In this document: positions 9,793 through 20,925 of the stretch, one piece after another
How positions within the stretch are numbered: position 1 is the stretch's first letter
How the letters are laid out: each line of letters opens with the position of its first letter
Source of the DNA: Clostridia bacterium
Lineage (GTDB): Bacteria; Bacillota; Clostridia; TANB77; CAG-508
DNA length: 64,000 nucleotides
Assembly: GCA_022799315.1 (NCBI GenBank)
Contig: JAAWOE010000001.1
Location: 62,001 to 126,000 of the forward strand
Direction: 5' to 3'
Notes under the pieces: model-generated
What the model was told of the DNA's origin: nothing
Databases searched by the model: none
What the model saw: the letters and a program-made list of their open reading frames with translations, nothing else
Translations under genes and position numbers: made by a program

Positions 9793-11548
9793 ATGAAGCA
9801 AAAAAACAAAAGAATAACAATAATCATCGGAATATGTATAGTAATTCAAACAATAATATTTATAATTGCAGGATGTAATAAATCGTATCTTCATATGGAC
9901 GAAGCATATTCGTTTCGGACTTGCAAGTTACAACAAAACTGAAATACAAGATAATAATGATTTTTACAATGTGTGGCATAGTAAAGAATATTATGAAGAT
10001 TATTTAACTGTAAATAAAAATGAAAAATTTATGTTTTCACAAGTATATGAGAATCAGAAAAACGATAGTCATCCACCACTGTATTACTTAATATTAAGAA
10101 TAGCGATGGGTTTTAACATTAACCAATATTCTAAATGGACTGGAATTATATTAAATATAATTATTTATGCTTTTATTACAATATTTATGTATTTAATTAT
10201 CAGTAAACTTTTAAAGGGACAAAACAAATACAAAGAAAAATCTATAATATTAGCATTTATATCAAGTATAACCTTGTCATCATTAACAAATGTACTTTTT
10301 ATAAGAATGTATGCACTTTCTACTTTAAATATAGTTATAACAACTTATTTACACTTAAAATTACTAGAAAAAGAAAGTAAAAATAATATGCTTTTAGTGG
10401 GAATAGGTATATCAGCTCTGATAGGATCTCTTACGCACTATTATTACTTATTTTATTTGATAGCATTGTTTATAATGTTTGTTACAAAGTACATTAAAGA
10501 AAAGCAATATAAACAATTAGGTAAATATATATTAACAATGACAATCGCAGGAATACTATCTCTAATAATATTTCCATATTCAATACAGCATATGTTTTTT
10601 AGATATAGAGGACAAGGAGTACTTAACAATTTAAGTAATATTCATAAATATATTGTAAATATTATTTTATACATTGTTATAACTAATGTTTATGTATGTA
10701 ACAATTTTCTAATTATACTACTACTAGGAATTGGAATTATATGTGTATATAAACTAATGAGTCATAAAAAAATATTTGCAATAAAAAATAGATATGTAAA
10801 GTATATAACAATACCAACATTGTTTAATTTTATAATAGTTTCTATATGTTCACCATATATAGAATTAAGATACATATTACCTATATCGCAAATGATATTT
10901 ATTTTAGTAATCTATTTTGTGTTTAATATGTTAAACAATATATGCAAAGAAAAAACTAGAAATAGAATAATGATAAGTATATTTTTAGCAATGTTTATAA
11001 TGGTATTTGTATCAAATGAAGTTATTGATTTAGTTATAGGAAAAAATTTTAGGAGTGAACAAGAAGCTTCATATTCGAGTAAGACTGAATTAGTAGAAAA
11101 TTTAAATAATGAATGCAATTTATCATTAGGTTATATACCAAAAATTGATGGAATACCATTAGACAATGTCTTGCTTTTTATAAAAGATTTTAAAATAGAG
11201 CCACAAGTAATGTATTCTAATAAACTAGATATTATGAAAAAGATAGAGGGAGAGTTAAAAGGAGTTCCTGCGTTATACTTATTTGATTCTAATAATAATA
11301 GATTTTTAGATGATATATTATTGTTTGCAAATATTGAAGAATCATATATTGCTAAAGATATTGAATGTAATGAAGAAAATATTAAAGAAATAATAGAAAG
11401 TAAAGATATTTCTAATGGTCTACTGATATTTATAAATGATTGGCAAGATAATGAAAAGATATTAGAAGTAATACAAAAGTCTATCAATTTATACAATGTA
11501 ACCTATTTGCAAAGATTAAATATGTGTGATATATATTATATTAAATGA
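9793..11548 (+). CDS. Integral membrane glycosyltransferase-like (GT39-like) protein, requires +1 shift at CGG 9916
   Basis: MKQKNKRITIIIGICIV...HMDEAYSF[C]GLASYNKTEIQ...; SHPPLYYLI motif; multiple TMs. Confidence 0.75.
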
Positions 11549-11578
11549 AAACTATGAATTATAAAGGAGATTCAGAAA

Positions 11579-12232
11579 ATGACAAATATTTTAGTTCATG
11601 GACTAGGACAAGACGAAACAAGTTGGAATGAAGTTAAAAATCAATTAAATAATAATGGAATAAATGTAGAGACACCTAATTTGTTTTCTGTTGTAAAAAA
11701 TTATCAAGTAAATTATGAGAATATGTATAGAACATTTGCTGATTATTGTAATAGTTTTAATGATAAAATCAATTTAGTAGGACTTTCACTTGGTGGTGTA
11801 CTTGCTATTGATTATATAGCTGAATTTCCTAAAAAAGTAAATTCAGTAATACTTATAGGAACACCATACGAAATACCAAAGCCTATATTTACTATACAAA
11901 ATATTATTTATAAGTTTATGCCTAAAAGAATATTCGAGAAAATGGGTTGTTCAAAAAAAGATATAATTAGATTATTAGATTCAATGAAAAATTTATCTAT
12001 TCCAGACAAAGCACAAGATATAAAATGCAATACACTGATTATATGTGGAGAAAAGGAAAAAGATAATATAAATATGAAAAGTGCAAAACAATTAAATAAG
12101 GTTATACAAAATAGTAAGTTTAGCATTATAGAAAATGCAGGACATGAAGTAAATATAGATAATCCTAAAGAACTTGCAAATATGATTTATAATTTTTGGA
12201 AAGATAATAACAACGATATAAATCAACTGTAA
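11579..12232 (+). CDS. Alpha/beta hydrolase
   Basis: LVHGLGQDETSW, LVGLSLGG, ENAGHEVNIDNP. Confidence 0.8.
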   Translation: MTNILVHGLGQDETSWNEVKNQLNNNGINVETPNLFSVVKNYQVNYENMYRTFADYCNSFNDKINLVGLSLGGVLAIDYIAEFPKKVNSVILIGTPYEIPKPIFTIQNIIYKFMPKRIFEKMGCSKKDIIRLLDSMKNLSIPDKAQDIKCNTLIICGEKEKDNINMKSAKQLNKVIQNSKFSIIENAGHEVNIDNPKELANMIYNFWKDNNNDINQL

Positions 12233-12318
12233 AATTACATAGCATAAAAAATATATAAAGAACCTTTACAAATAAGTAGATGTTCTTTTAATTTATAAGT
12301 AAAGGAGGAATATAGAGA

Positions 12319-14285
12319 GTTCCAATAAGGAGAAGAAGAATTAATAGAAGAATATTAATTATAATAGCAATTATATTTAGTATATTTGTGTGTTCTTATT
12401 TTTCAGTAAGTCTACACTTTATACTAAGTAAAAATTTTGAAAGTTTATTAAGTATGGATGCTGTATCAATTATTAATACATTAGTTACTGAGAAGAAAGT
12501 ATTAGCAATATTTTGTGTATTAGAATTGATGGTAGTATCTTTTTTAATTTTATTTACTAATGGTACAAAAAATATATACCATAGCAAGAAAGTAAAACTA
12601 ACAGATAAATTAGAAATACCAACACCAATTCGGAGATCGGACAACATGGTACATCTTGGTGGTTGCAGAAAAATGACTATGATAAAGTATTTAAATACAA
12701 TATTATAAATAGGAATAATCAATATAATAAAATAGCATTTGATTCAGGTGGAATTATAACAAATTTCGAAAGAACAAACGAAATAGAAAAGATTCATTTT
12801 ATAGATGATAACTTACATGTATTATTAATAGGAAGTTCAGGATCAGGAAAGAGTAGATCAATATTAATCCCAAGTATCACAATGCTAGGTCTAGCAGAAG
12901 AAAACTTATTTATTAGCGATGTTAAAGGTGAGTTATATTTATATACTGCAGAAAAATTAAAAGAACTTGGATACAATGTTATTGCATTAGATTTTATTAA
13001 CTTTTTAAAAAGTAATCATTATAATTATTTGGATCTAGTAATTAATGCAGTAGAAAAGGATGACATTCCACTTGCTGAAAGCTTAGTTAATGATATTGTT
13101 AATGTATTAGTTGAAAAGAACGATAAGACAGAGCCTATTTGGGTTAATGGTGAAATGAGCGTAATTAAGACAGCAATAATGGCTGTGGTATTAGAAAATA
13201 AAGGAAAAAGAGAATATCAGACATTAACTAATGCATATTACTTTGTAGCAGAAATGTTCAAAACTGATGAAGATGGCGAAATGCTAATTGATAAGTATAT
13301 GAAAAATAAAGATGCAAATGATCCAATAAAAAAGTTTTTTGCAGTAGCAGGAACAGCTCCATCAAAAACTAGAGGTAGTTTTGTCGCTGCAGCACTTTCT
13401 ACATTGCAAATGTTTGTTAGTGAATATGTTGCAGACACCATACAAAAATCTGATTTTGATTTAAGGGATTTTGCAAAGAAAAAGACTGCAATTTACATTC
13501 TTTTAAGTGATGATAAATTAACTTATCATAAACTTCGGAAGTCTTTTAGTACAACAGCTATATACTGCTATTGTAGATATTAGTAGAGAAGAAGGTGGAG
13601 AGTTACCTATTAGAATGAACTTTATTTTAGATGAGTTTGCAAACTTTACAAAAATAGAAACATTCCAAAGTATGCTCACAGTTTCTAGAAGTAGAAATTG
13701 TAGATTTGTGATTGCACTTCAAAGTTTTGGGCAATTAGAAGAAAAGTATCGGAAAAGAAGGGACACAAAATATCTTAGATAACTGTGCATGGATATACCT
13801 AAAGTCAAGCAATATTGATACAGCAACTAAGATTTCAGATAAATTACGGAACTTATACGTGTCAAAGTTATGGAGAAAGTAGTAATACAAATATAAAATA
13901 CAACAATTCAAATAGCAGTATGAGTTTAATTTCACGAAAGCTTTTAACACCTGATGAAGTGTTAAAAATAGAAAGTCCATATATTTTAGTTATGATAGCA
14001 GGTAAGCCACCTGCTCTTTTAAATGTGCCAGATATTAGCAAAATGCATTTTAATAAACTAAATGGAATGGGAACAAAAGAAGAAAACCAAAGGTTAAGGA
14101 TAGAAAGAGAAAATGCAAGGACTATAAGAAAAATATCTAAATCAAAAATATGGAACATTTGGGATGAAGTTAAAGATTTAAACGAAGAAGAGGAAGAAAT
14201 AGAAACAATTAGAAAAAGGTGGAAAGCAAGATCAAGAAGGGAGAATATAGAAATTGAAAAGAAAAATGATGAAGAAGATAGTTAA
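12319..14285 (+). CDS. VirD4/TraG-type coupling protein, requires five +1 shifts at CGG
   Basis: HVLLIGSSGSGKSRSILIPSI, FILDEFANF; CGG at 12631, 12638, 13536, 13750, 13847; no canonical start codon seen near the SD. Confidence 0.85.
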
Positions 14286-14598
14286 AATAAGTGTAAAAGT
14301 TATATTGTGTGTTATTCTATTATTTACATTTCAACAAGTAGTTCATGCAAGTAGTTTTGAAAGTACAAAATTAGTAACAGGAACAAAGAATTTAGTAGAT
14401 GCAATTATAAGTTGGCTAACTGGTATAGGCATTACAATTTGTGGTGGCTATTTCATATACTATGTTTATTGTTTAAAAACAAATGATGAGGGTGAAAGAA
14501 GAAGAAATATTCAAAATATTAAAACTACGTTAATAAGTATGGTATTAATAACTTGTGGGTTAGCACTTATTGATGTAATTCTTGGATTCTACAAGTAA
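14254..14598 (+). CDS. VirB2-like T4SS subunit
   Basis: Small signal-peptide protein with two TMs directly after VirD4. Confidence 0.5.
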   Translation: MKRKMMKKIVKISVKVILCVILLFTFQQVVHASSFESTKLVTGTKNLVDAIISWLTGIGITICGGYFIYYVYCLKTNDEGERRRNIQNIKTTLISMVLITCGLALIDVILGFYK

Positions 14599-14640
14599 GG
14601 AAGAATAGTGATTCTTTCTTTTAGGTAGGTGATAAACTAA

Positions 14641-15478
14641 ATGGCAGACATGCTTGTAGAATTAATACAAAAATTTATTGATGGATCAGAGGCAACATTA
14701 AATTCACTTTTCAAGTCGATGGTAAATCTAGTATTTTTTATAGAAAGAGAATTAAATGCAATACAAGTACAAGGAGGTACTAAAATAGATTTTAATGGAA
14801 TTTATCAAGTAATCTTTACTTATGCTTGTTTTATATTAGTAGTTGTCTTTATAAGTAAGCTAATAAAGACATACTTTTTACATGATAATGGTGATCCAGA
14901 AAAAAATCCTATTCATTTAGTAATTGGCATGTTAAAAGCAGTTATTGTAATGATATGTTTCAAAGAAGTATATGACATTTTTGTAGGTATTACATCTAAT
15001 TTGCTAAGTAGCATTTTAGGTGCAATGCCTGTTGAAACAGTTAGTTTAGCAGAAGTTTTAAGTAATAATATAGCAGGAGGTATTTTTACAGCTATTGCAT
15101 GTTTAGTGTTATTGATAACATGGCTAATATTAATATGTCAATTTATTATGAAAGGCATAGAAATATTACTTATGCGAATGGGAATTCCTTTTGCTACAAT
15201 TCGGATTACTTAATTCAGATGAGGGTGTATTTCCTGAATATATTAGAGGTTTTTTAATGACAGCTTTTACATTAGTAACACAGCTATGTATGATGAATTT
15301 ATCAATATTAGTAACAATAAATGGTCATTTAATTTATGGCATAGCAATTGCAATTATATCTGTTAATACACCAACAATATTAGCAAAATATATGATAAAA
15401 CCAAACGGAAGTATTATAAATTCAGCAGGTAATACAGCAAGAAATATAAGAGCATTACTTCCAAGAAGGAGGAGATAA
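14641..15478 (+). CDS. VirB6/TrbL-like T4SS membrane protein, requires +1 shift at CGG 15202
   Basis: Polytopic; ...GIPFATI[C]GLLNSDEGVFPEYIRGF... Confidence 0.7.
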
Positions 15479-15481
15479 AAA

Positions 15482-16082
15482 ATAGAAACATTACAAGAAA
15501 TTATACGAGTATTAAGAAATGTAGGAATCACAATTGGTGGAATTACATTTCTTATTTTTATAATAAAAATGGGAGTTGATCCTGATGGTAAAGCAAGATA
15601 TCTAAAACTTGCTAAAAATACAGTTATAGCAAGTATATTAATTACACTTTCATTAACCTTACTAGAAATACCAAAAGACTATTTTGGAAGTCCTATTGGC
15701 ATAGCAGATGAAGATGTTGGAGAAGTGACCTTTGCAAAAATTGAAGATAAGGATTGCCAAAACAGAGAAGTTATAAATATTGATGGGAAAAGATATGTTG
15801 TTACAGATATAAATAAGAAACTTGCATCAGCTACAGACGATGAGACTTTGACAGAAGCAGTTGGTATATACATAGGAGGCAAATTCGTAGAAAACGTAAG
15901 TTACTTGAGAGCATTTAATGAATGTCAAGGAATCTTCAAAGGATATTATGCTGATATTGAGTATTATAGGGATTCAGATGGAATAATATTTCCTGCAAAT
16001 TCTACATATTCAGAGTATCAATTTATAAAAAGTCAAGGAGGTAGCTTTGGTGGTCGGAGGAGGTAGTGTAGGTGCAAGATAA
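15482..16082 (+). CDS. T4SS-associated membrane protein, +1 shift at CGG 16055 changes only the C-terminus
   Basis: ATA-initiated reading IETLQEIIRVLRNVGITIGGITFLIFIIKMGVDPDG...; SD aggagg 9 nt upstream. Confidence 0.5.
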
Positions 16083-16416
16083 AAGAATGATTAATATACC
16101 ATCACAAATTAGATTAAAAACAGAATTTTTTGAGGGGTATGGAGTAGAAGAACTAATAAAAACGATAATCGTTTTAGGGATATCTAGTATAGTTGCATAT
16201 ATTATATATCTTTTTACAAAGGTGGCATTAGTATCTACTCTATTTGTTATTGGCTCTGTTGTTATTGCTGTTGTATTCTTAACTAAGAATACAAACAATT
16301 TTTCAATGGCAGACAATATCATAAATATTATAAAATATGAACTTATGCAAAAGAGGTATAAGTACGAAAGAGGTAATTTTAATAAAACTGAAACAACAAA
16401 CAAAAACATTAAATGA
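16072..16416 (+). CDS. PrgI family protein
   Basis: INIPSQIRLKTEFFEGYGVEELIKTI...two TMs. Confidence 0.75.
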   Translation: MQDKRMINIPSQIRLKTEFFEGYGVEELIKTIIVLGISSIVAYIIYLFTKVALVSTLFVIGSVVIAVVFLTKNTNNFSMADNIINIIKYELMQKRYKYERGNFNKTETTNKNIK

Positions 16417-16975
16417 ATTTTTAAATATAAAGAATATAAAAGATAGCTATTTGTATACATTAGATGGACATGTAATGCTATTTATGAAGATATTTCCTAT
16501 TAATACAGATTTATTTTCAGAAGAAGAATTAATAAACAAGATGGATAGTATGAGTATTGAATTTAGTAATGAACAAAATCCATATACTATTTTTGTAATT
16601 CCACGAAAAGTTGATATTGCTGACTTTATAAATGAGCAACAAGAATTAAAGAAAAGATTGCAAGACGATGCAAGTATTCAAATAGTAGAAAAAAGAATAA
16701 TTAATACACATGAATTAGTAGCAGATAAAAACATTATAGAAAATGAATTTTATTTGTGTATATGGTGTAAAGAAGGAGAAAATGCAGAAGAAAATTTAAT
16801 AAAAAGATCAAACAATTGGAAACAGAGATTTAGAAATTGTGATTTTGATACAGAAGTATTAATAAAAACAGAAATCATTTTAATGATTAAAAGTTTTACA
16901 ATTCCAGAGTTTGCTAGAAAAGAGGATACGGATTATAGTGATAATATCGTAACAATAAGGAGAAAAATTTGCTAG
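16337..16975 (+). CDS. Conjugation protein of unknown function (true start probably near 16380)
   Basis: ORF between PrgI and VirB4. Confidence 0.5.
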   Translation: MNLCKRGISTKEVILIKLKQQTKTLNEFLNIKNIKDSYLYTLDGHVMLFMKIFPINTDLFSEEELINKMDSMSIEFSNEQNPYTIFVIPRKVDIADFINEQQELKKRLQDDASIQIVEKRIINTHELVADKNIIENEFYLCIWCKEGENAEENLIKRSNNWKQRFRNCDFDTEVLIKTEIILMIKSFTIPEFARKEDTDYSDNIVTIRRKIC

Positions 16976-17670
16976 AATACAATAAAATATACAACATGGA
17001 TTGTATGGAGGGAATTAAATTATTAGATGACAATAGTATTGATTTAGTTGTCATTGATCCACCATACAAGTTAGATTTAAACAAAGTAAAAAATACTAAT
17101 ACATTTAATAGTTATGCTAATGAACTATTAGACTTAAAAGATGGTTTTGATTTAAAAGTATTAGATTTATTAATTAAAAAAATGAAGAAAATAAATATTT
17201 ATATTTATTGCTCTAAAAGACAGATACAAGAACTTTTAGAATATTTTTCAAATAAGGGATGTAATTATGAAGTATTAACTTGGCATAAACAAAATCCAAG
17301 TCCACTTACAAATAATATATATTTGCCTGATACAGAATATGTTATTTTTGCAAGAGAACGAGGTGTTAGATTATATGGAAATTATCATACAAAACATAAA
17401 TATTATATTTCAGGAGTAAATCAAGTAGATAAGAAAAAATATAAACATCCAACAATAAAACCAATACCATTCATAGAAAATCATATAGAAAATTCAAGTA
17501 AATCTGGAGATGTAGTTTTGGATTGCTTTGCAGGATCAGGAACAACACTTGTTGGAGCAATAAACAAAGGAAGAAGATTTATAGGTTTTGAAATTAATAA
17601 GAAATATTTCGATATTGCAGAAAAAAGAATAAAAGAAGCATTAGATCAAAAGGCAGGTGAAGAAAATTGA
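16969..17670 (+). CDS. DNA methyltransferase (N4-C/N6-A type)
   Basis: LVVIDPPYK (DPPY) and VLDCFAGSGTTLVGAINKGRRFIGFEIN. Confidence 0.9.
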   Translation: MLEYNKIYNMDCMEGIKLLDDNSIDLVVIDPPYKLDLNKVKNTNTFNSYANELLDLKDGFDLKVLDLLIKKMKKINIYIYCSKRQIQELLEYFSNKGCNYEVLTWHKQNPSPLTNNIYLPDTEYVIFARERGVRLYGNYHTKHKYYISGVNQVDKKKYKHPTIKPIPFIENHIENSSKSGDVVLDCFAGSGTTLVGAINKGRRFIGFEINKKYFDIAEKRIKEALDQKAGEEN

Positions 17671-19451
17671 AAAAAAAAGAAACAAATTACGAACTAATAG
17701 ATTTAATTACACCAGTTGGAGGATTAGAATTTGAGAGAAATAAAGTATATTTTGGAAATCGATTTTGCAAAGTATATACAATAGCTCATTACCCATCTAA
17801 TGTCGAGATGAAATGGCTTGGTAATTTAGTTAATAATATAGGTGCTATTTTTAGCATTAATATTGAGCCAACAGATAATACCGAAATGATTGATAATTTA
17901 GATTCAAGGATTAGAGATGCAACAGGACTTGCAAAAATTGCAAAGAATGAATCAAGTAGACAATTAAAAGAAAAGGAAATAGAAGAGGCAAGTGAAATTA
18001 TAAGTAGAATGATAGAAAATAATGAAGTTGTTTCTTACTTAACTATTTATATTCTTGTATCTGCTGAGGAAGAAGTGGAGCTACAAAGAAAATGTAAAGA
18101 AGTTGAGATGGAAATGCAGCGACAAAAAATAAAAATTAGACATCTAACAAATTATATGTTAATGGAGGGATTTAAGGCAGTTGCACCATTTTTTACAATA
18201 CAGACAGAGCTTAGTAAAAACTTTAAAAGAAACATATTAACAAGTACATTCACAGGAGGTTTCTTATTTAATACAGAAACATTCATTGATGAAAAAGGAT
18301 ATTATTGGGGAATAAGCCAAAATGGTGGTATTATTATCTTTAATATATGGAAACAGGACTTAGGAAGAACAAATAGCAATATGATTGTTGTTGGCTCATC
18401 AGGATCAGGCAAGAGTATGTCAGTAAAGCACATGATTATAAATGAACTACCAACAACAAAATTACTAATTATAGATCCTGAAAATGAATATGCACATCTT
18501 TGTAAAAGTTTAAAAGGAAAGATAATAGCTTGTGATGGAAGTAAAGAAGGTATACTAAATCCTTTGCAAGTTCGTAATAATCAAGATGACGAAACTGGAA
18601 AAAATGCTTTATCATTACATTTTCAATTTTTACAGACATTTTTCCAAATATTATATCCATCATTAACAGAAATAGAATTTTCAAAATTAGATTTAGTTTT
18701 GGAAGAATTATATAAAAAATTTAAGATAGATCAAAATACAGATATAAGTAAACTAAAAAATACAGATTTTCCAATACTGGAGGATTTGTATTTTTTAATG
18801 GAAAAGAAAAATAAAAAAAGTCAAGATGAGATATTGGAAAAATTACTTGCATTAATTAGACCAATTTGTATTGGACAAGCAAGTGGAATATGGAATGGAT
18901 ATACCAATGTTGAAGTTGATACAAAACTGACAGTATTTAATACATCCACAATGCAAAAATTTCAAATTCAATATAAAAGAGCTCAGTATTATAATATTCT
19001 TTCATATGCTTGGGACATATTAAGTAAAGATTCAAAAGAAAGAACAATGTTAATAGCAGATGAGTGCCATATATTAGTTGATCCAAATATTCCACAGACT
19101 TTGGAATATGTAAGATATATAAGTAAGATGGCCAGAAAACATAATAGTAGTATTGTTGTTGTAACACAAAGTATAGAAGATTTCTTAAATGAAAAAATTC
19201 GATTATATGGTCAAAGTTTATTAACAAATAGTACATATAAGCTATTTTTTAAAACAGATGGAAAAGATTTAAAAGATATTGTAACAACATTTAAATTAAC
19301 AGAACAAGAGGAAAAAATGATACTAAATGCAAATGTTGGTGAATGTTTGTTTATGGCAGGAATTAGAAAATTATATATAATGTTTAGATTGTTCGAGTAT
19401 GAACTAGAAATGATAGATTCAAAGTTTGTAAAGGATAAAAACTATGCGTAG
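17667..19451 (+). CDS. VirB4-family conjugation ATPase
   Basis: MIVVGSSGSGKSMSVKHMI, LLIIDPENEYAHL, LIADECHILVDP. Confidence 0.92.
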   Translation: MKKKETNYELIDLITPVGGLEFERNKVYFGNRFCKVYTIAHYPSNVEMKWLGNLVNNIGAIFSINIEPTDNTEMIDNLDSRIRDATGLAKIAKNESSRQLKEKEIEEASEIISRMIENNEVVSYLTIYILVSAEEEVELQRKCKEVEMEMQRQKIKIRHLTNYMLMEGFKAVAPFFTIQTELSKNFKRNILTSTFTGGFLFNTETFIDEKGYYWGISQNGGIIIFNIWKQDLGRTNSNMIVVGSSGSGKSMSVKHMIINELPTTKLLIIDPENEYAHLCKSLKGKIIACDGSKEGILNPLQVRNNQDDETGKNALSLHFQFLQTFFQILYPSLTEIEFSKLDLVLEELYKKFKIDQNTDISKLKNTDFPILEDLYFLMEKKNKKSQDEILEKLLALIRPICIGQASGIWNGYTNVEVDTKLTVFNTSTMQKFQIQYKRAQYYNILSYAWDILSKDSKERTMLIADECHILVDPNIPQTLEYVRYISKMARKHNSSIVVVTQSIEDFLNEKIRLYGQSLLTNSTYKLFFKTDGKDLKDIVTTFKLTEQEEKMILNANVGECLFMAGIRKLYIMFRLFEYELEMIDSKFVKDKNYA

Positions 19452-20025
19452 AAAACTAAGTGTTATTATAGGAATTATCATATTTATATTAATTCTTAGT
19501 TGTACTTATACAGATCAAATCTTTTCATTTAAAAGTAGTGATAAAAAAGCAAATACAATAGAACAAGCTGAAATTATATATAAAGGAAAATTAGCAATGC
19601 CAATTGAGAATTTTATTACAACAACAAGTAAATTTGGATATAGAGATCCAATATATAAAGATGGTGTTCAAATTTCAGGAGGAAAACTGCACTCAGGATT
19701 AGACTTATGTGGTAGTTTAGGAAGTAGAATAATGGCAGTAAAGGATGGAGAAGTAACCTATGCAGGATGGCAAAATGGTTATGGAAATTGTGTAGAAATA
19801 AAACATATAGATGAGCAAGGAAACATATTTTACAGCTTTTATGGTCACATGAGAGATAATTCACTTTGTGTTCAAAACGGACAAAATGTAATAACAGGGC
19901 AAGTAGTAGGAACACAAGGTAGTACAGGAAATTCTACAGGAGATCATTTACATTTTGAAATCAGGACAGAAAATAAAGAAAAAGTTGATCCTGCACCGTA
20001 TATTTTTACGGAGAAAGAAGGGTAG
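19444..20025 (+). CDS. M23 family peptidase
   Basis: LHSGLDLCGSLGSRIMAVKDGEVTYAG...GSTGNSTGDHLHFEIR. Confidence 0.93.
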   Translation: MRRKLSVIIGIIIFILILSCTYTDQIFSFKSSDKKANTIEQAEIIYKGKLAMPIENFITTTSKFGYRDPIYKDGVQISGGKLHSGLDLCGSLGSRIMAVKDGEVTYAGWQNGYGNCVEIKHIDEQGNIFYSFYGHMRDNSLCVQNGQNVITGQVVGTQGSTGNSTGDHLHFEIRTENKEKVDPAPYIFTEKEG

Positions 20026-20027
20026 AA

Positions 20028-20216
20028 ATGGAAAAAAATAAAAAAGAAATGTTTTGTTATTTAGCTATTTTTATAGTTTTAGTAATAATTGTAATATTAA
20101 ATAATGTATTTTGGAAACTAGGAAAAGAAGATAATAGCAAACAAAATAATATTGTTTACTTGGAATCTAACAATGTAACTTATAATGTGCCTTATGAGGA
20201 GAGGGCACTGGATTAA
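20028..20216 (+). CDS. Small membrane protein
   Basis: TM followed by short soluble tail. Confidence 0.4.
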   Translation: MEKNKKEMFCYLAIFIVLVIIVILNNVFWKLGKEDNSKQNNIVYLESNNVTYNVPYEERALD

Positions 20217-20228
20217 GGAGGGAAATAT

Positions 20229-20921
20229 ATGTTAAGTTACATTGCCAGTAATTCTACTGCTAATTTAATAAATGCTGTCTGCAAAGAAGATAGCATCACA
20301 ATATTAAATCAAGAAGTAGAAGAAATAGATTTTTTAAAATATATAAAACAAACAAAAGTAAATTTTAATCTGATTAAATATCTAATTATAGATTTAAGTC
20401 AGTTGAAAAATACAGATGATGAAGTGATAAATAGTATAAAATATTTCAAAGAAATGTATGTAAATACTAGGATTATTATTATTGCAAAAGGTTATGATGA
20501 TCAAAATGTGATATTAACTAATTTATATGAAAATAGTATTTATAACATTATTAATGCATTAGATGAAATACAAGTAAAAGAAGAAATAAGAAAGTGTTTA
20601 TCACAAAATGGATTACAGGAAAAAAATGCTAGAAGATTTAAGAAAATTGAAATAGAAAAAATTGATAAAAAATTCAAATATCATGATTTCATTTTAAAAC
20701 TAAAAGGAAAGTTCAAATCAAGAGAAAAGCCAAATAAAAATACAGAAACACAGAATCAAATAAATTCGAGTGTTTATTTTTTTGCAGTTCTTATAGATGC
20801 AATTAAAAGTCTAGTAAGATTATTGTGTTATATAGCAGTTTTTATATTAACTTCAATTGGATTAACATTTCTTTTTAATGAAGAATTAAGAAATATGATA
20901 TTTCAAATTTTTAATCACTAG
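20229..20921 (+). CDS. Receiver-like/pseudo-receiver domain protein with C-terminal TM
   Basis: KYLIIDLSQLKN...NTRIIIIAKGYDD alternating beta/alpha pattern. Confidence 0.4.
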   Translation: MLSYIASNSTANLINAVCKEDSITILNQEVEEIDFLKYIKQTKVNFNLIKYLIIDLSQLKNTDDEVINSIKYFKEMYVNTRIIIIAKGYDDQNVILTNLYENSIYNIINALDEIQVKEEIRKCLSQNGLQEKNARRFKKIEIEKIDKKFKYHDFILKLKGKFKSREKPNKNTETQNQINSSVYFFAVLIDAIKSLVRLLCYIAVFILTSIGLTFLFNEELRNMIFQIFNH

Positions 20922-20925
20922 TAAA

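Noticed and set aside
9793-14285. Ordinary pseudogenisation of the glycosyltransferase and VirD4
   Set aside because: All lesions are the same CGG +1 type, with no other stops or indels; the same pattern is seen in conserved host genes.
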